A stretch of DNA of 64,000 nt from Candidatus Campylobacter infans (GTDB lineage: Bacteria > Campylobacterota > Campylobacteria > Campylobacterales > Campylobacteraceae): positions 1 through 64,000 of the forward strand of contig SPMW01000001.1 of the NCBI GenBank assembly GCA_009827235.1, in the 5' to 3' direction. Under the pieces are notes generated by a model. That model ran no database searches. It had not been told where the DNA came from and was given only the letters and a program-made list of their open reading frames with translations. Below are positions 45,122-54,600 of the stretch, one piece after another. The position numbers were made by a program, and so were the translations under genes. Position 1 is the stretch's first letter. Every line of letters begins with the position of its first letter.

Positions 45122-46324
45122 CTATTTTATTATTAGTTTTGCAAAAGCTTTTTTGCCTACTTGAATGGCGTATTGGCCGACATTTAAATGTAATTGTTCA
45201 TCATTTATTTTAACCCCGTTTATGCTTAGGGCGTTTGCTTTTATGGCTCGTCTTGCATCTGAGCTTGACGTGCAAAGCTCGCATAATTTTAAGGCTTCAA
45301 CTATCCAAATATCAGCCTTTGCGCTAAATTCTTTCATATTACTTGGCAATGCGCCTTTTGAATGAATGCTTTCCCATTCGCTTAAAGCATTTTTAGCACT
45401 TATTTCATCATAAAAGCGCGCTGTAATCTCACAAGCAAGGTCTTTTTTGGCTTGCATAGGATGATAATCATTGCTTTTTACCCGCTCTTTTAGCTCATTT
45501 ATTTGTTCTATGCTTTTATTTGAGAGTAATAAATACCACTCCCACATCAATTCATCGCTAATACTCATAATCTTTGCTAGCATATCATCTGCTGGCTCGG
45601 TTATGCCTATATAATTGCCTAAACTTTTGCTCATTTTATTTGCGCCATCAAGTCCAATTAAAAGTGGCATCATAAAGACGCTTTGTTCTTTGTTGAGATT
45701 ATAAGTGCGCTGTAAGGTGCGTCCCATTAGCAAATTAAACTTTTGATCTGTGCCACCCATTTCTATATCGCTTTTTAAATGCACGCTATCATAGCCTTGT
45801 AATAAAGGATACAAAAACTCGCTTATTGCTATGCTTTGATTTTGTTTGTAGCGTTTGGTAAAATCATCTCTTTCTAGCATTCTAGTCACGCTAAAAGTCC
45901 CAGCAAGCGCGATTAAATCACTAGCACTAAGCTTATTTAACCAAGCTGAATTAAACACAATTTGCGTTTTGCTCTCATCTAAAATTTTAAAAACCTGCTC
46001 TTTGTAGGTTTTGGCGTTTTTGGCTACTGTTTGCTCGTCTAAAATTTTTCTTGTTGCGCTTTTGCCTGTTGGATCGCCTATGCGCGCAGTAAAATCGCCT
46101 ATTAAAAATAGCACCTTTGCGCCATGTTTTTGTAAAAAGGCTAGCTTATTTAGCACCACGGTATGGCCTAAATGCAAATCAGCAGCGGTAGGATCCATAC
46201 CAATTTTTACCAAAAAATGTTCGCCTTTTTCGTAATAATTTTTTATAAGTTCTTGGATTTTTTCTAGCCCAATAATCTCAGCTGCGCCCTTTTGCAACTC
46301 GTTTAAAATGGTGCTAATGTCCAT
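45122..46324 (-). CDS. tyrS: Tyrosyl-tRNA synthetase
   Basis: 400 residues, class I synthetase. DPTAADLHLGHTVVLNKL holds the HIGH-type motif (HLGH, about residue 51), GGTDQKFNLLMGR binds tyrosine, and KMSKSLGNYIG is the KMSKS loop (about 233). A C-terminal S4 domain (SSDARRAIKANALSINGVKI) follows. Looks complete. Leads the minus-strand tyrS-NMO-amiA-mnmC group. Confidence 0.97.
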   Translation of the reverse strand: MDISTILNELQKGAAEIIGLEKIQELIKNYYEKGEHFLVKIGMDPTAADLHLGHTVVLNKLAFLQKHGAKVLFLIGDFTARIGDPTGKSATRKILDEQTVAKNAKTYKEQVFKILDESKTQIVFNSAWLNKLSASDLIALAGTFSVTRMLERDDFTKRYKQNQSIAISEFLYPLLQGYDSVHLKSDIEMGGTDQKFNLLMGRTLQRTYNLNKEQSVFMMPLLIGLDGANKMSKSLGNYIGITEPADDMLAKIMSISDELMWEWYLLLSNKSIEQINELKERVKSNDYHPMQAKKDLACEITARFYDEISAKNALSEWESIHSKGALPSNMKEFSAKADIWIVEALKLCELCTSSSDARRAIKANALSINGVKINDEQLHLNVGQYAIQVGKKAFAKLIIK

Positions 46325-46434
46325 AAAAGTCCTTTAAAATTGATAAAAAAGCGCAATTCTATCTTAAAATTTCATAATTAAACATAAATTTTTTGTAATT
46401 TAGCGCGCAAAAAAGATAAAAATTAAAATTTTAA

Positions 46435-47076
46435 TTATTTTTTAAGCTTTTTGTAAGCAAAATCGCCTAGACTTTGAATTATTTGAACTAATAAAATCAA
46501 AATAATCACCGTATAAATCATCACATCAGGCTTAAAGCGTTGGTAGCCATAACGCACCGCCACATCGCCCAAACCGCCTCCGCCTACCGTGCCAGCCATA
46601 GCCGAAAAGCCTATTATCATTATAAGCGTTAGGGTTAGGGCGTTGATGATTGCGGGCAAGGCTTCTCTTAATTGCACCTTAAAAATAATTTGAAAACGCG
46701 ATGCACCAAAGCTCATAGCTGCTTCAATCACGCCTTTATCAACTTCAAGCATCGCCGCTTCAATCAATCTTGCAATAAAAGGTGCTGAGCCAATGGTTAG
46801 TGGCACGATAGCAGCGCTCGTGCCTATACTCGTGCCTATTATTAGTTTGGTTAGTGGAAAAAGAACTATCATCAAAATTATAAAAGGAAAACTTCGCAAA
46901 GTATTTACAATTATATCAAGTGTGCGGTAAATTGCGATATTTTGAGCTAATCCGCCTTTTTTGGTAAGTATTAAAATAACTGCTAAACCAAGCCCGATAA
47001 TAAAGGCCAAAATCGTAGAAACTAGCGACATATATAGCGTTTCAAGCGTGGCTTTGTATAATAAATTAGCTAACAT
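46435..47076 (-). CDS. metI: Methionine-type ABC transporter permease
   Basis: 213 residues, five to six membrane helices with the ABC inner-membrane EAA loop EAAMSFGASRFQIIFKVQLREA (near residues 116-138). The overall pattern TLYMSLVSTILAFIIGLGLAV and GGGGLGDVAVRYGYQRF is that of MetI, the D/L-methionine permease. The ATPase (metN) and binding protein (metQ) are not beside it in this window: upstream is dnaQ and downstream is an AT-rich 110-base gap before tyrS. Substrate by homology only. Confidence 0.85.
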   Translation of the reverse strand: MLANLLYKATLETLYMSLVSTILAFIIGLGLAVILILTKKGGLAQNIAIYRTLDIIVNTLRSFPFIILMIVLFPLTKLIIGTSIGTSAAIVPLTIGSAPFIARLIEAAMLEVDKGVIEAAMSFGASRFQIIFKVQLREALPAIINALTLTLIMIIGFSAMAGTVGGGGLGDVAVRYGYQRFKPDVMIYTVIILILLVQIIQSLGDFAYKKLKK

Positions 47077-47084
47077 CTTAATCC

Positions 47085-47900
47085 TTAATTAAAATTTATT
47101 TGATTTAAAGGCTCAATTTTTGGCTCAATTTGCATGCTTGGCGCGCTTTTGCTAAAAAAGATTAAATCCTCCACGCTTTGAACGCTCCAAGGCAATTTTA
47201 AAATGCAATATTTTAAAATTTCAGCTGCTGAGATAGCATCGCTAAATGCGCGGTGGTGGATATTTTCAATGCCTAAAAGCTCTTTAAGGATGTTTAGTTT
47301 ATAGCGCTGGCTAGCTATGCAACGCTTAGCAAGCTCAACCGTACAAAGCGCTCTATTTAATAAAGGCGGATAGCCCAAATCCACTAAACTTTTAGAAATA
47401 AAGCCATAATCAAAACGCACATTATGCGCTACAAAAACGCAATCACCCAAAAAATCACGGAAATTTTTCAGCGCATAAGCAAGGCTGGGCGCGCCTATTA
47501 AATCATTTGCGCTTAATCCTGTAAGCTCTGTGATTACTTGTGGGACGCAATCAGCATAAATTAAAGTAGAAAAAGCTCCGGTTTGTTCGCCATTTATTAG
47601 CTTAATCGCGCCTATTTCGATGATTTGTCCGCTATTGATAGAGCCTGTGGTTTCTATATCAACCACGCAAAATTCCTGCTTGCATAACTCTCTTTTATTT
47701 GTCGCAAGGCTAATTACTCCATTTTGCTCGCAAAGCTCCAAGCCAAGCGCGCACCAATTTTCTACCTGGCTAATATCTATATCGCTTAATTCATCGATTT
47801 TAGCAGCAATTTGTAAAAAAGCGTCTTTATTTAATGGAGCCTTATTTAACAAAGAAATTAAAAGCTCGGTTTCGTTAATTTTTTTCTTTTTCTTTATCAA
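47085..47900 (-). CDS. dnaQ: DnaQ-like 3'-5' exonuclease
   Basis: 271 residues. DEDDh exonuclease: FCVVDIETTG with the GQIIEIGAIKL Exo I region (about 72-92), HNVRFDYGF (Exo II) and HRAFSDAI (Exo III, H-x4-D). About 70 extra residues precede the domain. Probably the proofreading epsilon chain of DNA polymerase III, or a related exonuclease. Start codon reads TTG after a short GAGAAAAAC; the first residues are Lys-rich, and the true start is not certain. Nine bases before metI and 106 bases after rpe. Confidence 0.82.
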   Translation of the reverse strand: MIKKKKKINETELLISLLNKAPLNKDAFLQIAAKIDELSDIDISQVENWCALGLELCEQNGVISLATNKRELCKQEFCVVDIETTGSINSGQIIEIGAIKLINGEQTGAFSTLIYADCVPQVITELTGLSANDLIGAPSLAYALKNFRDFLGDCVFVAHNVRFDYGFISKSLVDLGYPPLLNRALCTVELAKRCIASQRYKLNILKELLGIENIHHRAFSDAISAAEILKYCILKLPWSVQSVEDLIFFSKSAPSMQIEPKIEPLNQINFN

Positions 47901-48006
47901 GTTTTTCTCGTTTTGATTTTTAAAATTTTTTATTAAAATTTATTTTAAAATTTTAAAATTTGCCGTAAATTTTAAAATCTGTAAAGATGAAATTTTAAAA
48001 TGTGCT

Positions 48007-48648
48007 TTAAATTTTAAGTGCTTTTATAGCCTGAGTGTAGCTTTGTGAGCCAAAAATAAAACTACCAGCTACTACCACATCAGCACCTGCAAGCTCGATT
48101 TCGGCGATATTTGCGCCCGTTATCCCGCCATCAACTTCAATTAAACATTTTGCCCCGCTTTTATCTATCATTTCTCTTAGATTAGCGATTTTTTCAAGCG
48201 CGCTTGTGATGAATTTTTGCCCACCAAAACCAGGATTTACGCTCATTAAAAGCACCATATCAAGCTCGCTTAAAATGTATTCAAGCGTGTTAAGATTTGT
48301 GTGCGGATTTAGCACGATGGCTGGATTTATGCCGGCTTTTCGTATTTTTTCGATTAAGCGCAAGGGATGAGTGGCTCTTTCAATGTGAAAGCTTAGAAAT
48401 TTTGGTTTTAATGGCAAAAATAAATCTATAAAAAAATCCACATCTTCTACCATCAAATGCACATCTAGTGGCACTTTGGCGGCTTTTTGGATAGCATTTA
48501 GCACGCAAGGCCCTATGGTAAGGTTTGGCACAAAATGCCCATCCATCACATCAATATGAATCAAATCCGCTCCCGCATCGCAAACAGCGTTTATTTCATC
48601 ATTTAAACGCCCAAAATCAGCTGAGAGAATACTAGCTGCTACATACAT
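48007..48648 (-). CDS. rpe: Ribulose-phosphate 3-epimerase
   Basis: 213 residues in a TIM barrel. ILSADFGRL at the start, IDVMDGHFVPNLTIGP (catalytic Asp and metal His), SVNPGFGGQKF and the phosphate loop VDGGITGAN are all conserved. Pentose-phosphate pathway. In C. jejuni rpe is next to dnaQ as here. Its end is followed by an AT-rich spacer with AATTTTAAAATT-like units. Confidence 0.96.
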   Translation of the reverse strand: MYVAASILSADFGRLNDEINAVCDAGADLIHIDVMDGHFVPNLTIGPCVLNAIQKAAKVPLDVHLMVEDVDFFIDLFLPLKPKFLSFHIERATHPLRLIEKIRKAGINPAIVLNPHTNLNTLEYILSELDMVLLMSVNPGFGGQKFITSALEKIANLREMIDKSGAKCLIEVDGGITGANIAEIELAGADVVVAGSFIFGSQSYTQAIKALKI

Positions 48649-48757
48649 CTTTACCTCAAAATTTTAAAATAAAAGCCCGCATTTTACTATCTTTGGCATA
48701 AAATTTAATAAAATTTACACATTTTAGCTATACTTACGCTTTTTTTAAGGATTTAAA

Positions 48758-49885
48758 ATGAACAAAAAACAGCTTTCAAGCCTCGGATTTATGGTGGCTT
48801 TGTTTGGTTTTAGTTTTTATTATTGGGGGATTAATTTTACTGCTACGATTTTGGTGCTAAGTGTGTTGATTATTTTTCACGAATTTGGGCATTTTGTGGT
48901 GGCGCGGTATTTTGGCGTGGCGGTTAAGGTGTTTAGTTTGGGTTTTGGCGAGAGTATTTACAGCAAGCAAATAGGTGCTACGCGCTACCAAATAAGCGCG
49001 ATTTGGCTAGGTGGCTATGTGCAATTAAAAGGACAAAATGACGCCAACCCAAAAGAAAAAAATTACGACCCAGATAGCTATAATATGCTAAGCCCGATTA
49101 AACGCATTGCGATTTTATTTGCTGGGCCATTTTTTAATATAATTTTGGCGTTTTTGCTTTATATGGCGGTTGGATTTTTGGGTATTGATAAGCTTGCGCC
49201 AACAATTGGCAAGGTGCTGCCTGATTCGGCCGCGCTTAGCGCAGGACTTCAAAAAAACGATAAAGTGCTTGAAATAAATGGCGTAAAAATCACACATTGG
49301 GATCAGATAAAAACCCTTATAAGCTTAGAGCCTACTAATTTATTGATTGAGCGAGAGGGCAAAAAAATAAATCTCACCTTAAATCCAAAAATAAGCGATA
49401 CCAAAACAATTTTTGGAGAAAATATTAAAGCGCCTATGCTTGGGATTGCGCCTAGTGGAGAGTTTGTTAGGCTTTATTATACTGGATTTTCTAGCATTGG
49501 CTTTGCCTTAGATGAAACGCTTAAAGCAAGCAAGCTAATTTATTTGAGCCTTGAAAAATTGATTTTAGGCATTGTGCCTATAAATCAGCTTGGTGGCATT
49601 GTGGCGATGGCTGATATTACCACAAAAGCCGCTAGTATCAGCATCAGCACGCTTTTTATTATCACGGCTTTAATATCTGTGAATTTGGGCGTGTTAAATT
49701 TATTGCCTTTGCCAGTGCTTGATGGCGGGCATATTGTTTTTAACGCTTATGAAATGCTTGCTAAACGACCAGTAAATGAAAAAGTTTTTATCTATGCTAG
49801 TTATGCCTCAATGGCTTTATTATTTTTACTAATGGCTTTTACGATAATTAACGATATTTACAGGCTTGCTGGCGGTTATCAATGA
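48758..49885 (+). CDS. rseP: Site-2 protease RseP-like membrane metalloprotease
   Basis: 375 residues. The zinc motif HEFGH is at residues 42-46 in a membrane helix, one PDZ domain (KVLPDSAALSAGLQKNDKVLEINGVKI) lies in the middle, and NLLPLPVLDGGHI carries the second conserved membrane motif (NxxPxPxLDGG). Cleaves membrane-bound substrates such as anti-sigma factors or leftover signal peptides. Good AAGGA site upstream. Overlaps the next gene by four bases (ATGA). Confidence 0.93.
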   Translation: MNKKQLSSLGFMVALFGFSFYYWGINFTATILVLSVLIIFHEFGHFVVARYFGVAVKVFSLGFGESIYSKQIGATRYQISAIWLGGYVQLKGQNDANPKEKNYDPDSYNMLSPIKRIAILFAGPFFNIILAFLLYMAVGFLGIDKLAPTIGKVLPDSAALSAGLQKNDKVLEINGVKITHWDQIKTLISLEPTNLLIEREGKKINLTLNPKISDTKTIFGENIKAPMLGIAPSGEFVRLYYTGFSSIGFALDETLKASKLIYLSLEKLILGIVPINQLGGIVAMADITTKAASISISTLFIITALISVNLGVLNLLPLPVLDGGHIVFNAYEMLAKRPVNEKVFIYASYASMALLFLLMAFTIINDIYRLAGGYQ

Positions 49886-50520
49886 AATTTATTAAAATTT
49901 TAGAGCAAGTTCGAGAATTAAATGAAAATGCTAGCGTGGTAGCTGTTAGCAAAAGTGTGGATACGCCAGCCTTAGAGCCACTTTTGCGTTTTGGTGTTTT
50001 GGATTTTGGTGAAAATAAAGTCCAAGAATTAAGCAAAAAATTTAAAATTTTAAATTCCAGCCAAAATGCTAGCATTAGATGGCATTTTATCGGGCGTTTG
50101 CAAAAAAATAAAATCAACGCGCTTTTGGCATTAAAGCCGTATTTGTGGCAAAGCTGCGATTGCCAAAATAGCGCGCTTGAAGTAGATAAGCGATTAAATT
50201 ATGAATTAAGCGCGCTTTTACAAATCAACTCAGCCGATGAAGCTAGCAAACAAGGCATAAGCATAGAGCAAGCAATCGATGAATATATCGCAATTTGCGA
50301 GCAGTGTAAGTATTTGAAATTAAAAGGCGTAATGAGCATAGGTGCTAATAGCGATGATAAAAAATTAATAATAAAAAGTTTTGAGCGCACTTATAAGATC
50401 TTTGACAATTTAAAGCCATACGGGGCAAAAATTTGTTCTATGGGTATGAGCGATGATTATGAATTGGCGCTAAAATCTGGCTCAAATATGCTCCGCCTTG
50501 GTCGCGTGTTATTTGCTTAA
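49882..50520 (+). CDS. YggS family PLP homeostasis protein
   Basis: 212 residues. VAVSKSVD carries the PLP lysine at about residue 25, FGENKVQEL and WHFIGRLQKNKI are signature stretches, and LRLGRVLF ends it. A PLP carrier or homeostasis protein with no catalytic task yet shown. Coupled to rseP by a four-base overlap. Confidence 0.92.
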   Translation: MKFIKILEQVRELNENASVVAVSKSVDTPALEPLLRFGVLDFGENKVQELSKKFKILNSSQNASIRWHFIGRLQKNKINALLALKPYLWQSCDCQNSALEVDKRLNYELSALLQINSADEASKQGISIEQAIDEYIAICEQCKYLKLKGVMSIGANSDDKKLIIKSFERTYKIFDNLKPYGAKICSMGMSDDYELALKSGSNMLRLGRVLFA

Positions 50521-50580
50521 AATTTAATATATTATAATGTAAGCAAATTTTAAAATTTTAAAATTTATAAAAGGATAATT

Positions 50581-51117
50581 ATGCAAAACATCGCCAAAAT
50601 CGGTATTTTAACGCTTAGCGATAGAGCAAGTGCTGGTATTTATGAAGATGAAAGTGGTAAGGCGATTAAAGAGTGCTTGGATCTTTGGTTGGTGAGTGAG
50701 TTTGAGTGCGAATATAGCGTGATTAGCGATGATTACGAGCTGATTTGCCAAAAGCTAAAACAAATGAGCCAAGATTGTGATTTGCTTTTAACAACTGGCG
50801 GCACTGGGCCTGGACCGCGTGATGTAACGCCTGAGGCAACGCAGGCTGTGTGCGATAAAATGCTGCCTGGTTTTGGCGAATTGATGCGGCAAGTTAGCTT
50901 GGCTTATGTGCCAACAGCGATTTTATCGCGCCAAAGCGCTGGGATTTGCGGTAAGTGCTTAATTATCAATTTGCCAGGCCAACCAAAGGCTATTAAAGAA
51001 TGTTTAGAGCCTGTTTTTCCTGCGGTGCCGTATTGCTTGGATTTAATCGGCGCAAGCTATATCCAAACTAATGAAAATTATATAAAAGCTTTTCGTCCAA
51101 AAGGCACAAGAAAATAA
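50581..51117 (+). CDS. mogA: Molybdopterin adenylyltransferase
   Basis: 178 residues, MoaB/MogA fold. GILTLSDRASAGIYEDESGK N-terminus, LLTTGGTGPGPRDVTPEAT (the GGTG loop) and LINLPGQPKAIKECL are conserved. Activates molybdopterin before molybdate insertion; campylobacters use molybdenum and tungsten enzymes such as formate dehydrogenase. 61 bases after yggS. Confidence 0.93.
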   Translation: MQNIAKIGILTLSDRASAGIYEDESGKAIKECLDLWLVSEFECEYSVISDDYELICQKLKQMSQDCDLLLTTGGTGPGPRDVTPEATQAVCDKMLPGFGELMRQVSLAYVPTAILSRQSAGICGKCLIINLPGQPKAIKECLEPVFPAVPYCLDLIGASYIQTNENYIKAFRPKGTRK

Positions 51118-51247
51118 AATTTTAAATTATTTGGCTTGATTTGTTTAAAATTTATATTAAAATTTAGTTTTTATAAATAAACCAACTATATCCAAGCCAT
51201 CTAAATCAAAATAAAAGTAAAAATTTTAATTTTTTTCATAAAATCTA

Positions 51248-51276
51248 TTGACAAAGAACTTTTTATAAGATAAAAT
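51248..51276 (+). promoter_or_regulatory. Sigma-70 promoter of the tRNA-tuf region
   Basis: TTGACA (51248-51253), a 17-base spacer, then TAAAAT (51271-51276): an almost ideal promoter, and the only one in the window with a consensus -35 box. The start point should fall near 51283, about ten bases before tRNA-Thr. The rest of 51118-51293 is AT-rich and otherwise empty. Confidence 0.85.
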
Positions 51277-51293
51277 CCCGCTTTGTTTTTTAA

Positions 51294-51369
51294 GCTGGTG
51301 TAGCTCAGTTGGTAGAGCTACTGCCTTGTAAGCAGTGGGTCGGCGGTTCAAGTCCGTTCACCAGCTCCA
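51294..51369 (+). tRNA. tRNA-Thr (anticodon TGT)
   Basis: Cloverleaf with acceptor GCTGGTG/CACCAGC, D arm GCTCAGTTGGTAGAGC, anticodon loop CTTGTAA (anticodon TGT, reads ACA), T arm with TTCAAGT, and a CCA encoded at the end. First of four tRNAs before tuf. Confidence 0.96.
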
Positions 51370-51418
51370 TCATTTCACTTTATTTTTTCACAGTGTTTGA
51401 CCGGTTTTGCAATTTTTT

Positions 51419-51503
<85 letters not shown>

Positions 51504-51527
51504 TTGCTATGCTACTTTGTAGCATTT

Positions 51528-51604
51528 GCGGGATTAGCTCAGTTGGCTAGAGCATCAGCCTTCCAAGCTGAGGGTCGCGGGTTCGAGTCCCGTTTCCCGC
51601 TCCA
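51528..51604 (+). tRNA. tRNA-Gly (anticodon TCC)
   Basis: Anticodon loop CTTCCAA (TCC), D arm GCTCAGTTGGCTAGAGC, T loop TTCGAGT, CCA encoded. The acceptor GCGGGAT pairs with TTCCCGC in six of seven positions, leaving a T-T mismatch at 7-66; the T arm has a G-T pair at 49-65. The tRNA otherwise looks normal. Confidence 0.93.
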
Positions 51605-51707
51605 TTTTGGATAACTGGGAGCTGTAACCTCGTTATCGTTGTTACTAATGCGTTTGCGCGCAGGCTTTCAGTAGGTTTTGTGTTGTTTTGTTTATTTGCA
51701 GCTCTGT

Positions 51708-51782
<75 letters not shown>

Positions 51783-51849
51783 TTTAGGCTAAAATGCAAA
51801 TAATAAAACCTATTTTCTAACTTTCGCAAAATTCTTATCGGAGGATAAC

Positions 51850-53049
51850 ATGGCAAAAGAAAAATTTGTGCGCTCTAAGCCACACGTAAATATCGGTACT
51901 ATCGGTCACGTTGACCATGGTAAGACTACCTTAACTGCTGCTATTTCAGCGGTTTTATCTCGCAAAGGTCTAGCTGAGTTAAAAGATTATGACAATATCG
52001 ATAACGCTCCAGAAGAAAAAGAGCGCGGTATTACCATCGCTACTTCTCACATCGAGTATGAAACTGAAAACCGCCACTACGCCCATGTGGATTGCCCAGG
52101 ACACGCTGATTATGTTAAAAATATGATCACAGGTGCTGCTCAAATGGATGGCGCTATATTGGTTGTTAGTGCAGCTGATGGCCCTATGCCACAAACAAGA
52201 GAGCATATTTTGCTTTCTCGTCAAGTAGGCGTACCGTATATAGTTGTATTTATGAATAAATGCGACATGGTTGATGATCCTGAGTTGCAAGAGCTAGTTG
52301 AAATGGAGATTAGAGAGCTATTAAGTGAATATGGTTTCCCTGGTGATGACACTCCAATAATAAAAGGTTCAGCACTTCAAGCACTTGAAGAAGCAAAAGC
52401 TGGCAAAGATGGTGAATGGTCTGCTAAAATTATGGAGCTTATGGATGCTGTTGATAGCTATATCCCAACTCCAACTCGTGATACTGATAAAGATTTCTTA
52501 ATGCCTATTGAAGATATTTTTTCAATTTCAGGTCGTGGTACGGTTGTAACTGGTCGCGTTGAAAAAGGTATTGTAAAAGTAGGCGATACAATTGAAATCG
52601 TAGGACTTCGCCCTACACAAACTACTACCGTAACTGGCGTAGAGATGTTTAGAAAAGAAATGGAACAAGGTGAAGCTGGTGATAATGTAGGCGTATTGCT
52701 TCGTGGAACTAAAAAAGAAGAAGTTGAACGCGGCATGGTTTTATGTAAGCCAAAATCAATTACTCCACACAAAAAATTTGAAGCAGAAGTTTATATTCTA
52801 ACAAAAGAAGAAGGCGGTCGCCATACTCCATTTTTTAATAACTATCGCCCACAATTTTATGTGCGCACAACTGATGTAACCGGCTCTATTACATTGCCTG
52901 CTGGTACTGAAATGGTAATGCCTGGCGATAACATTAAAATAACTGTTGAGCTAATTGCTCCAGTGGCGCTAGAAGATGGTACTCGTTTTGCGATTCGCGA
53001 AGGTGGTCGCACAGTTGGTTCTGGCGTTGTATCTAAAATTTTAGAATAA
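51850..53049 (+). CDS. tuf: Elongation factor Tu
   Basis: 399 residues. GTPase motifs GHVDHGKT (residues 19-26), DCPGHADY, and NKCDMVDD are intact, as is the effector region [14 protein letters not shown]. Carries aminoacyl-tRNA to the ribosome. Codon use is more biased than in its neighbours, as expected for a highly expressed gene. Ribosome site CGGAGGATAAC before the ATG. Confidence 0.99.
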   Translation: MAKEKFVRSKPHVNIGTIGHVDHGKTTLTAAISAVLSRKGLAELKDYDNIDNAPEEKERGITIATSHIEYETENRHYAHVDCPGHADYVKNMITGAAQMDGAILVVSAADGPMPQTREHILLSRQVGVPYIVVFMNKCDMVDDPELQELVEMEIRELLSEYGFPGDDTPIIKGSALQALEEAKAGKDGEWSAKIMELMDAVDSYIPTPTRDTDKDFLMPIEDIFSISGRGTVVTGRVEKGIVKVGDTIEIVGLRPTQTTTVTGVEMFRKEMEQGEAGDNVGVLLRGTKKEEVERGMVLCKPKSITPHKKFEAEVYILTKEEGGRHTPFFNNYRPQFYVRTTDVTGSITLPAGTEMVMPGDNIKITVELIAPVALEDGTRFAIREGGRTVGSGVVSKILE

Positions 53050-53070
53050 TAAAATTTAAAATAGGTGTTT

Positions 53071-53086
53071 TGGGGCAAAAGCCCCA
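53071..53086 (+). terminator. Stem-loop after tuf (partial terminator or processing site)
   Basis: TGGGGC-AAAA-GCCCCA gives a six-bp stem with an A4 loop, 21 bases after the tuf stop. It lacks a T run downstream, so it may slow or process the transcript before rpmG rather than end it. Confidence 0.4.
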
Positions 53087-53118
53087 TTAACGCCACTTTT
53101 GAAAATTTAGGAAAAAAT

Positions 53119-53286
53119 ATGGCAAGTAATACAAGAATAAAAATCGGTTTAAAATGCTCTGAGTGCGGTGATATTAACTACACTACTACTAAAAATAGCA
53201 AAAAAACTACCGATAAAATAGAACTTAAAAAGTATTGTCCAAGACTTAAAAAACACACAGTTCATAAAGAAACAAAGCTTAAATAA
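53119..53286 (+). CDS. rpmG: 50S ribosomal protein L33
   Basis: 55 residues, full length for the family. Conserved [20 protein letters not shown] and [15 protein letters not shown]. Three of the four zinc cysteines of the C+ type are present (C-x2-C and the CP motif), while the fourth is replaced in CPRLKKH. I use the ATG at 53119, preceded by TAGGAAAAAAT; the frame extended to 53065 is not supported. Confidence 0.95.
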   Translation: MASNTRIKIGLKCSECGDINYTTTKNSKKTTDKIELKKYCPRLKKHTVHKETKLK

Positions 53287-53296
53287 GCTGCCATTT

Positions 53297-53372
53297 AGGG
53301 CAGTAGCTCCAACGGTAGAGCGCCGGATTCCAAATCCGATGGTTGGGGGTTCGAATCCCTCCTGCCCTGCCA
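53297..53372 (+). tRNA. tRNA-Trp (anticodon CCA)
   Basis: Acceptor AGGGCAG/CTGCCCT, anticodon loop TTCCAAA (CCA), T loop TTCGAAT, discriminator G, CCA encoded. Lies between rpmG and secE, its usual place in campylobacters and many other bacteria. Confidence 0.96.
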
Positions 53373-53389
53373 CATAAGGTAATTAAAAA

Positions 53390-53569
53390 ATGGATAAATT
53401 GTTAAGTTATATTAAACTATCGCGCGCTGAGCTTTCTAAGGTAATTTTCCCTACAAAAGAGCAAATTCGCACGGCATTTATTGCTGTGGTTTCAGTGGTT
53501 GTGGCAGTGTCTTTATTTTTAGCTTTAGTAGATTTGCTGATGAGTTTTAGCATTTCAAAACTTGCTTGA
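53390..53569 (+). CDS. secE: Preprotein translocase subunit SecE
   Basis: 59 residues, read directly from the sequence: MDKLLSYIKLSRAELSKV, then IFPTKEQIRTAFIAVV and one membrane helix to the end. This is the short single-helix SecE form. Part of the SecYEG channel. The ATG follows GGTAATTAAAAA, so the ribosome site is weak. Eleven bases before nusG, the usual neighbour. Confidence 0.93.
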   Translation: MDKLLSYIKLSRAELSKVIFPTKEQIRTAFIAVVSVVVAVSLFLALVDLLMSFSISKLA

Positions 53570-53579
53570 AAGGGATAAA

Positions 53580-54110
53580 ATGGCTCATAAATGGTATGCT
53601 ATTCAAACCTACGCAGGTAGTGAAATGGCTGTAAAACGCGGTATAGAAAATATCGTAAATGATCATGCAATCCCTGAGAAGTTAGCACAAATTTTAGTGC
53701 CGACCGAAGAGGTAATAGAAGTAAAAAATGGTAAGCAAAAGATAAGTGAGCGTTGCTTATATTCAGGTTATGTTTTTGCTAATTTAGATTTAGATACATC
53801 ACTTTGGCATTTAATACAATCCTTGCCAAAGGTAAGCCGCTTTATAGGCGAAGCTAAAAAGCCAACGCCATTAAGCGAAAAAGATGTAGCTCAAATCATA
53901 GAAAAAGCTAACAAGAAAGAAGCCCCAAGACCAAAAATTTCATTTGAACCTGGTGAAGTGGTGCGCGTTACAGAAGGACCTTTTGCAAATTTTAATGGCA
54001 CAGTAGAAGAATACAACATGCTTCAAGGCAAACTTCGCTTAAATGTTTCAATTTTTGGGAGAAGCACACCGGTTGAAATTTTGTATTCACAAGTAGAAAA
54101 GATAATCTAA
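53580..54110 (+). CDS. nusG: Transcription termination/antitermination factor NusG
   Basis: 176 residues. The NGN domain begins [16 protein letters not shown] and the KOW domain ([25 protein letters not shown]) lies near the C-terminus. Binds RNA polymerase and couples it to Rho or ribosomes. Start at the ATG at 53580 after AAGGGATAAA; the frame from 53562 would start inside secE. Confidence 0.97.
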   Translation: MAHKWYAIQTYAGSEMAVKRGIENIVNDHAIPEKLAQILVPTEEVIEVKNGKQKISERCLYSGYVFANLDLDTSLWHLIQSLPKVSRFIGEAKKPTPLSEKDVAQIIEKANKKEAPRPKISFEPGEVVRVTEGPFANFNGTVEEYNMLQGKLRLNVSIFGRSTPVEILYSQVEKII

Positions 54111-54120
54111 GGAGAAAATA

Positions 54121-54546
54121 ATGGCTAAGAAAGTAGTAGGCGAGATTAAACTTCAAATTGCCGCCACAAAAGCAAATCCAAGCCCGCCAGTTGGCCCTGC
54201 ATTAGGCCAACAAGGTGTTAATATAATGGAATTTTGTAAAGCTTTTAATGAGCGCACGAAGGATATGGCTGGTTTTAATATACCTGTTGTTATTACCGTG
54301 TATGCTGATAAAAGCTTTACATTTATTACAAAGCAGCCACCCGCAACTGATTTAATCAAAAAAGCTGCTGGCGTGCAAAAAGGTGCGGACAATCCGCTTA
54401 AAAATAAAGTAGGCAAGCTTACAAAAGCCCAAGTGCTTGAAATAGTAGATAAAAAAATCGCTGATTTAAATACAAAAGATAGAGAACAAGCCGCTAAAAT
54501 CATAGCTGGCTCAGCTCGTTCTATGGGTATTAGCGTGGTTGATTAG
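54121..54546 (+). CDS. rplK: 50S ribosomal protein L11
   Basis: 141 residues, normal length, with [26 protein letters not shown]-type N-terminus and the [12 protein letters not shown] end. Part of the GTPase-associated centre and the target of trimethylation by PrmA. Ten bases after nusG, with AAGGAGAAAATA as ribosome site. Confidence 0.98.
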   Translation: MAKKVVGEIKLQIAATKANPSPPVGPALGQQGVNIMEFCKAFNERTKDMAGFNIPVVITVYADKSFTFITKQPPATDLIKKAAGVQKGADNPLKNKVGKLTKAQVLEIVDKKIADLNTKDREQAAKIIAGSARSMGISVVD

Positions 54547-54600
54547 TCCCTTACCACTAGGACTTAAATATCAGTGGAAGCAAAAATTGCGGAGAAATCA

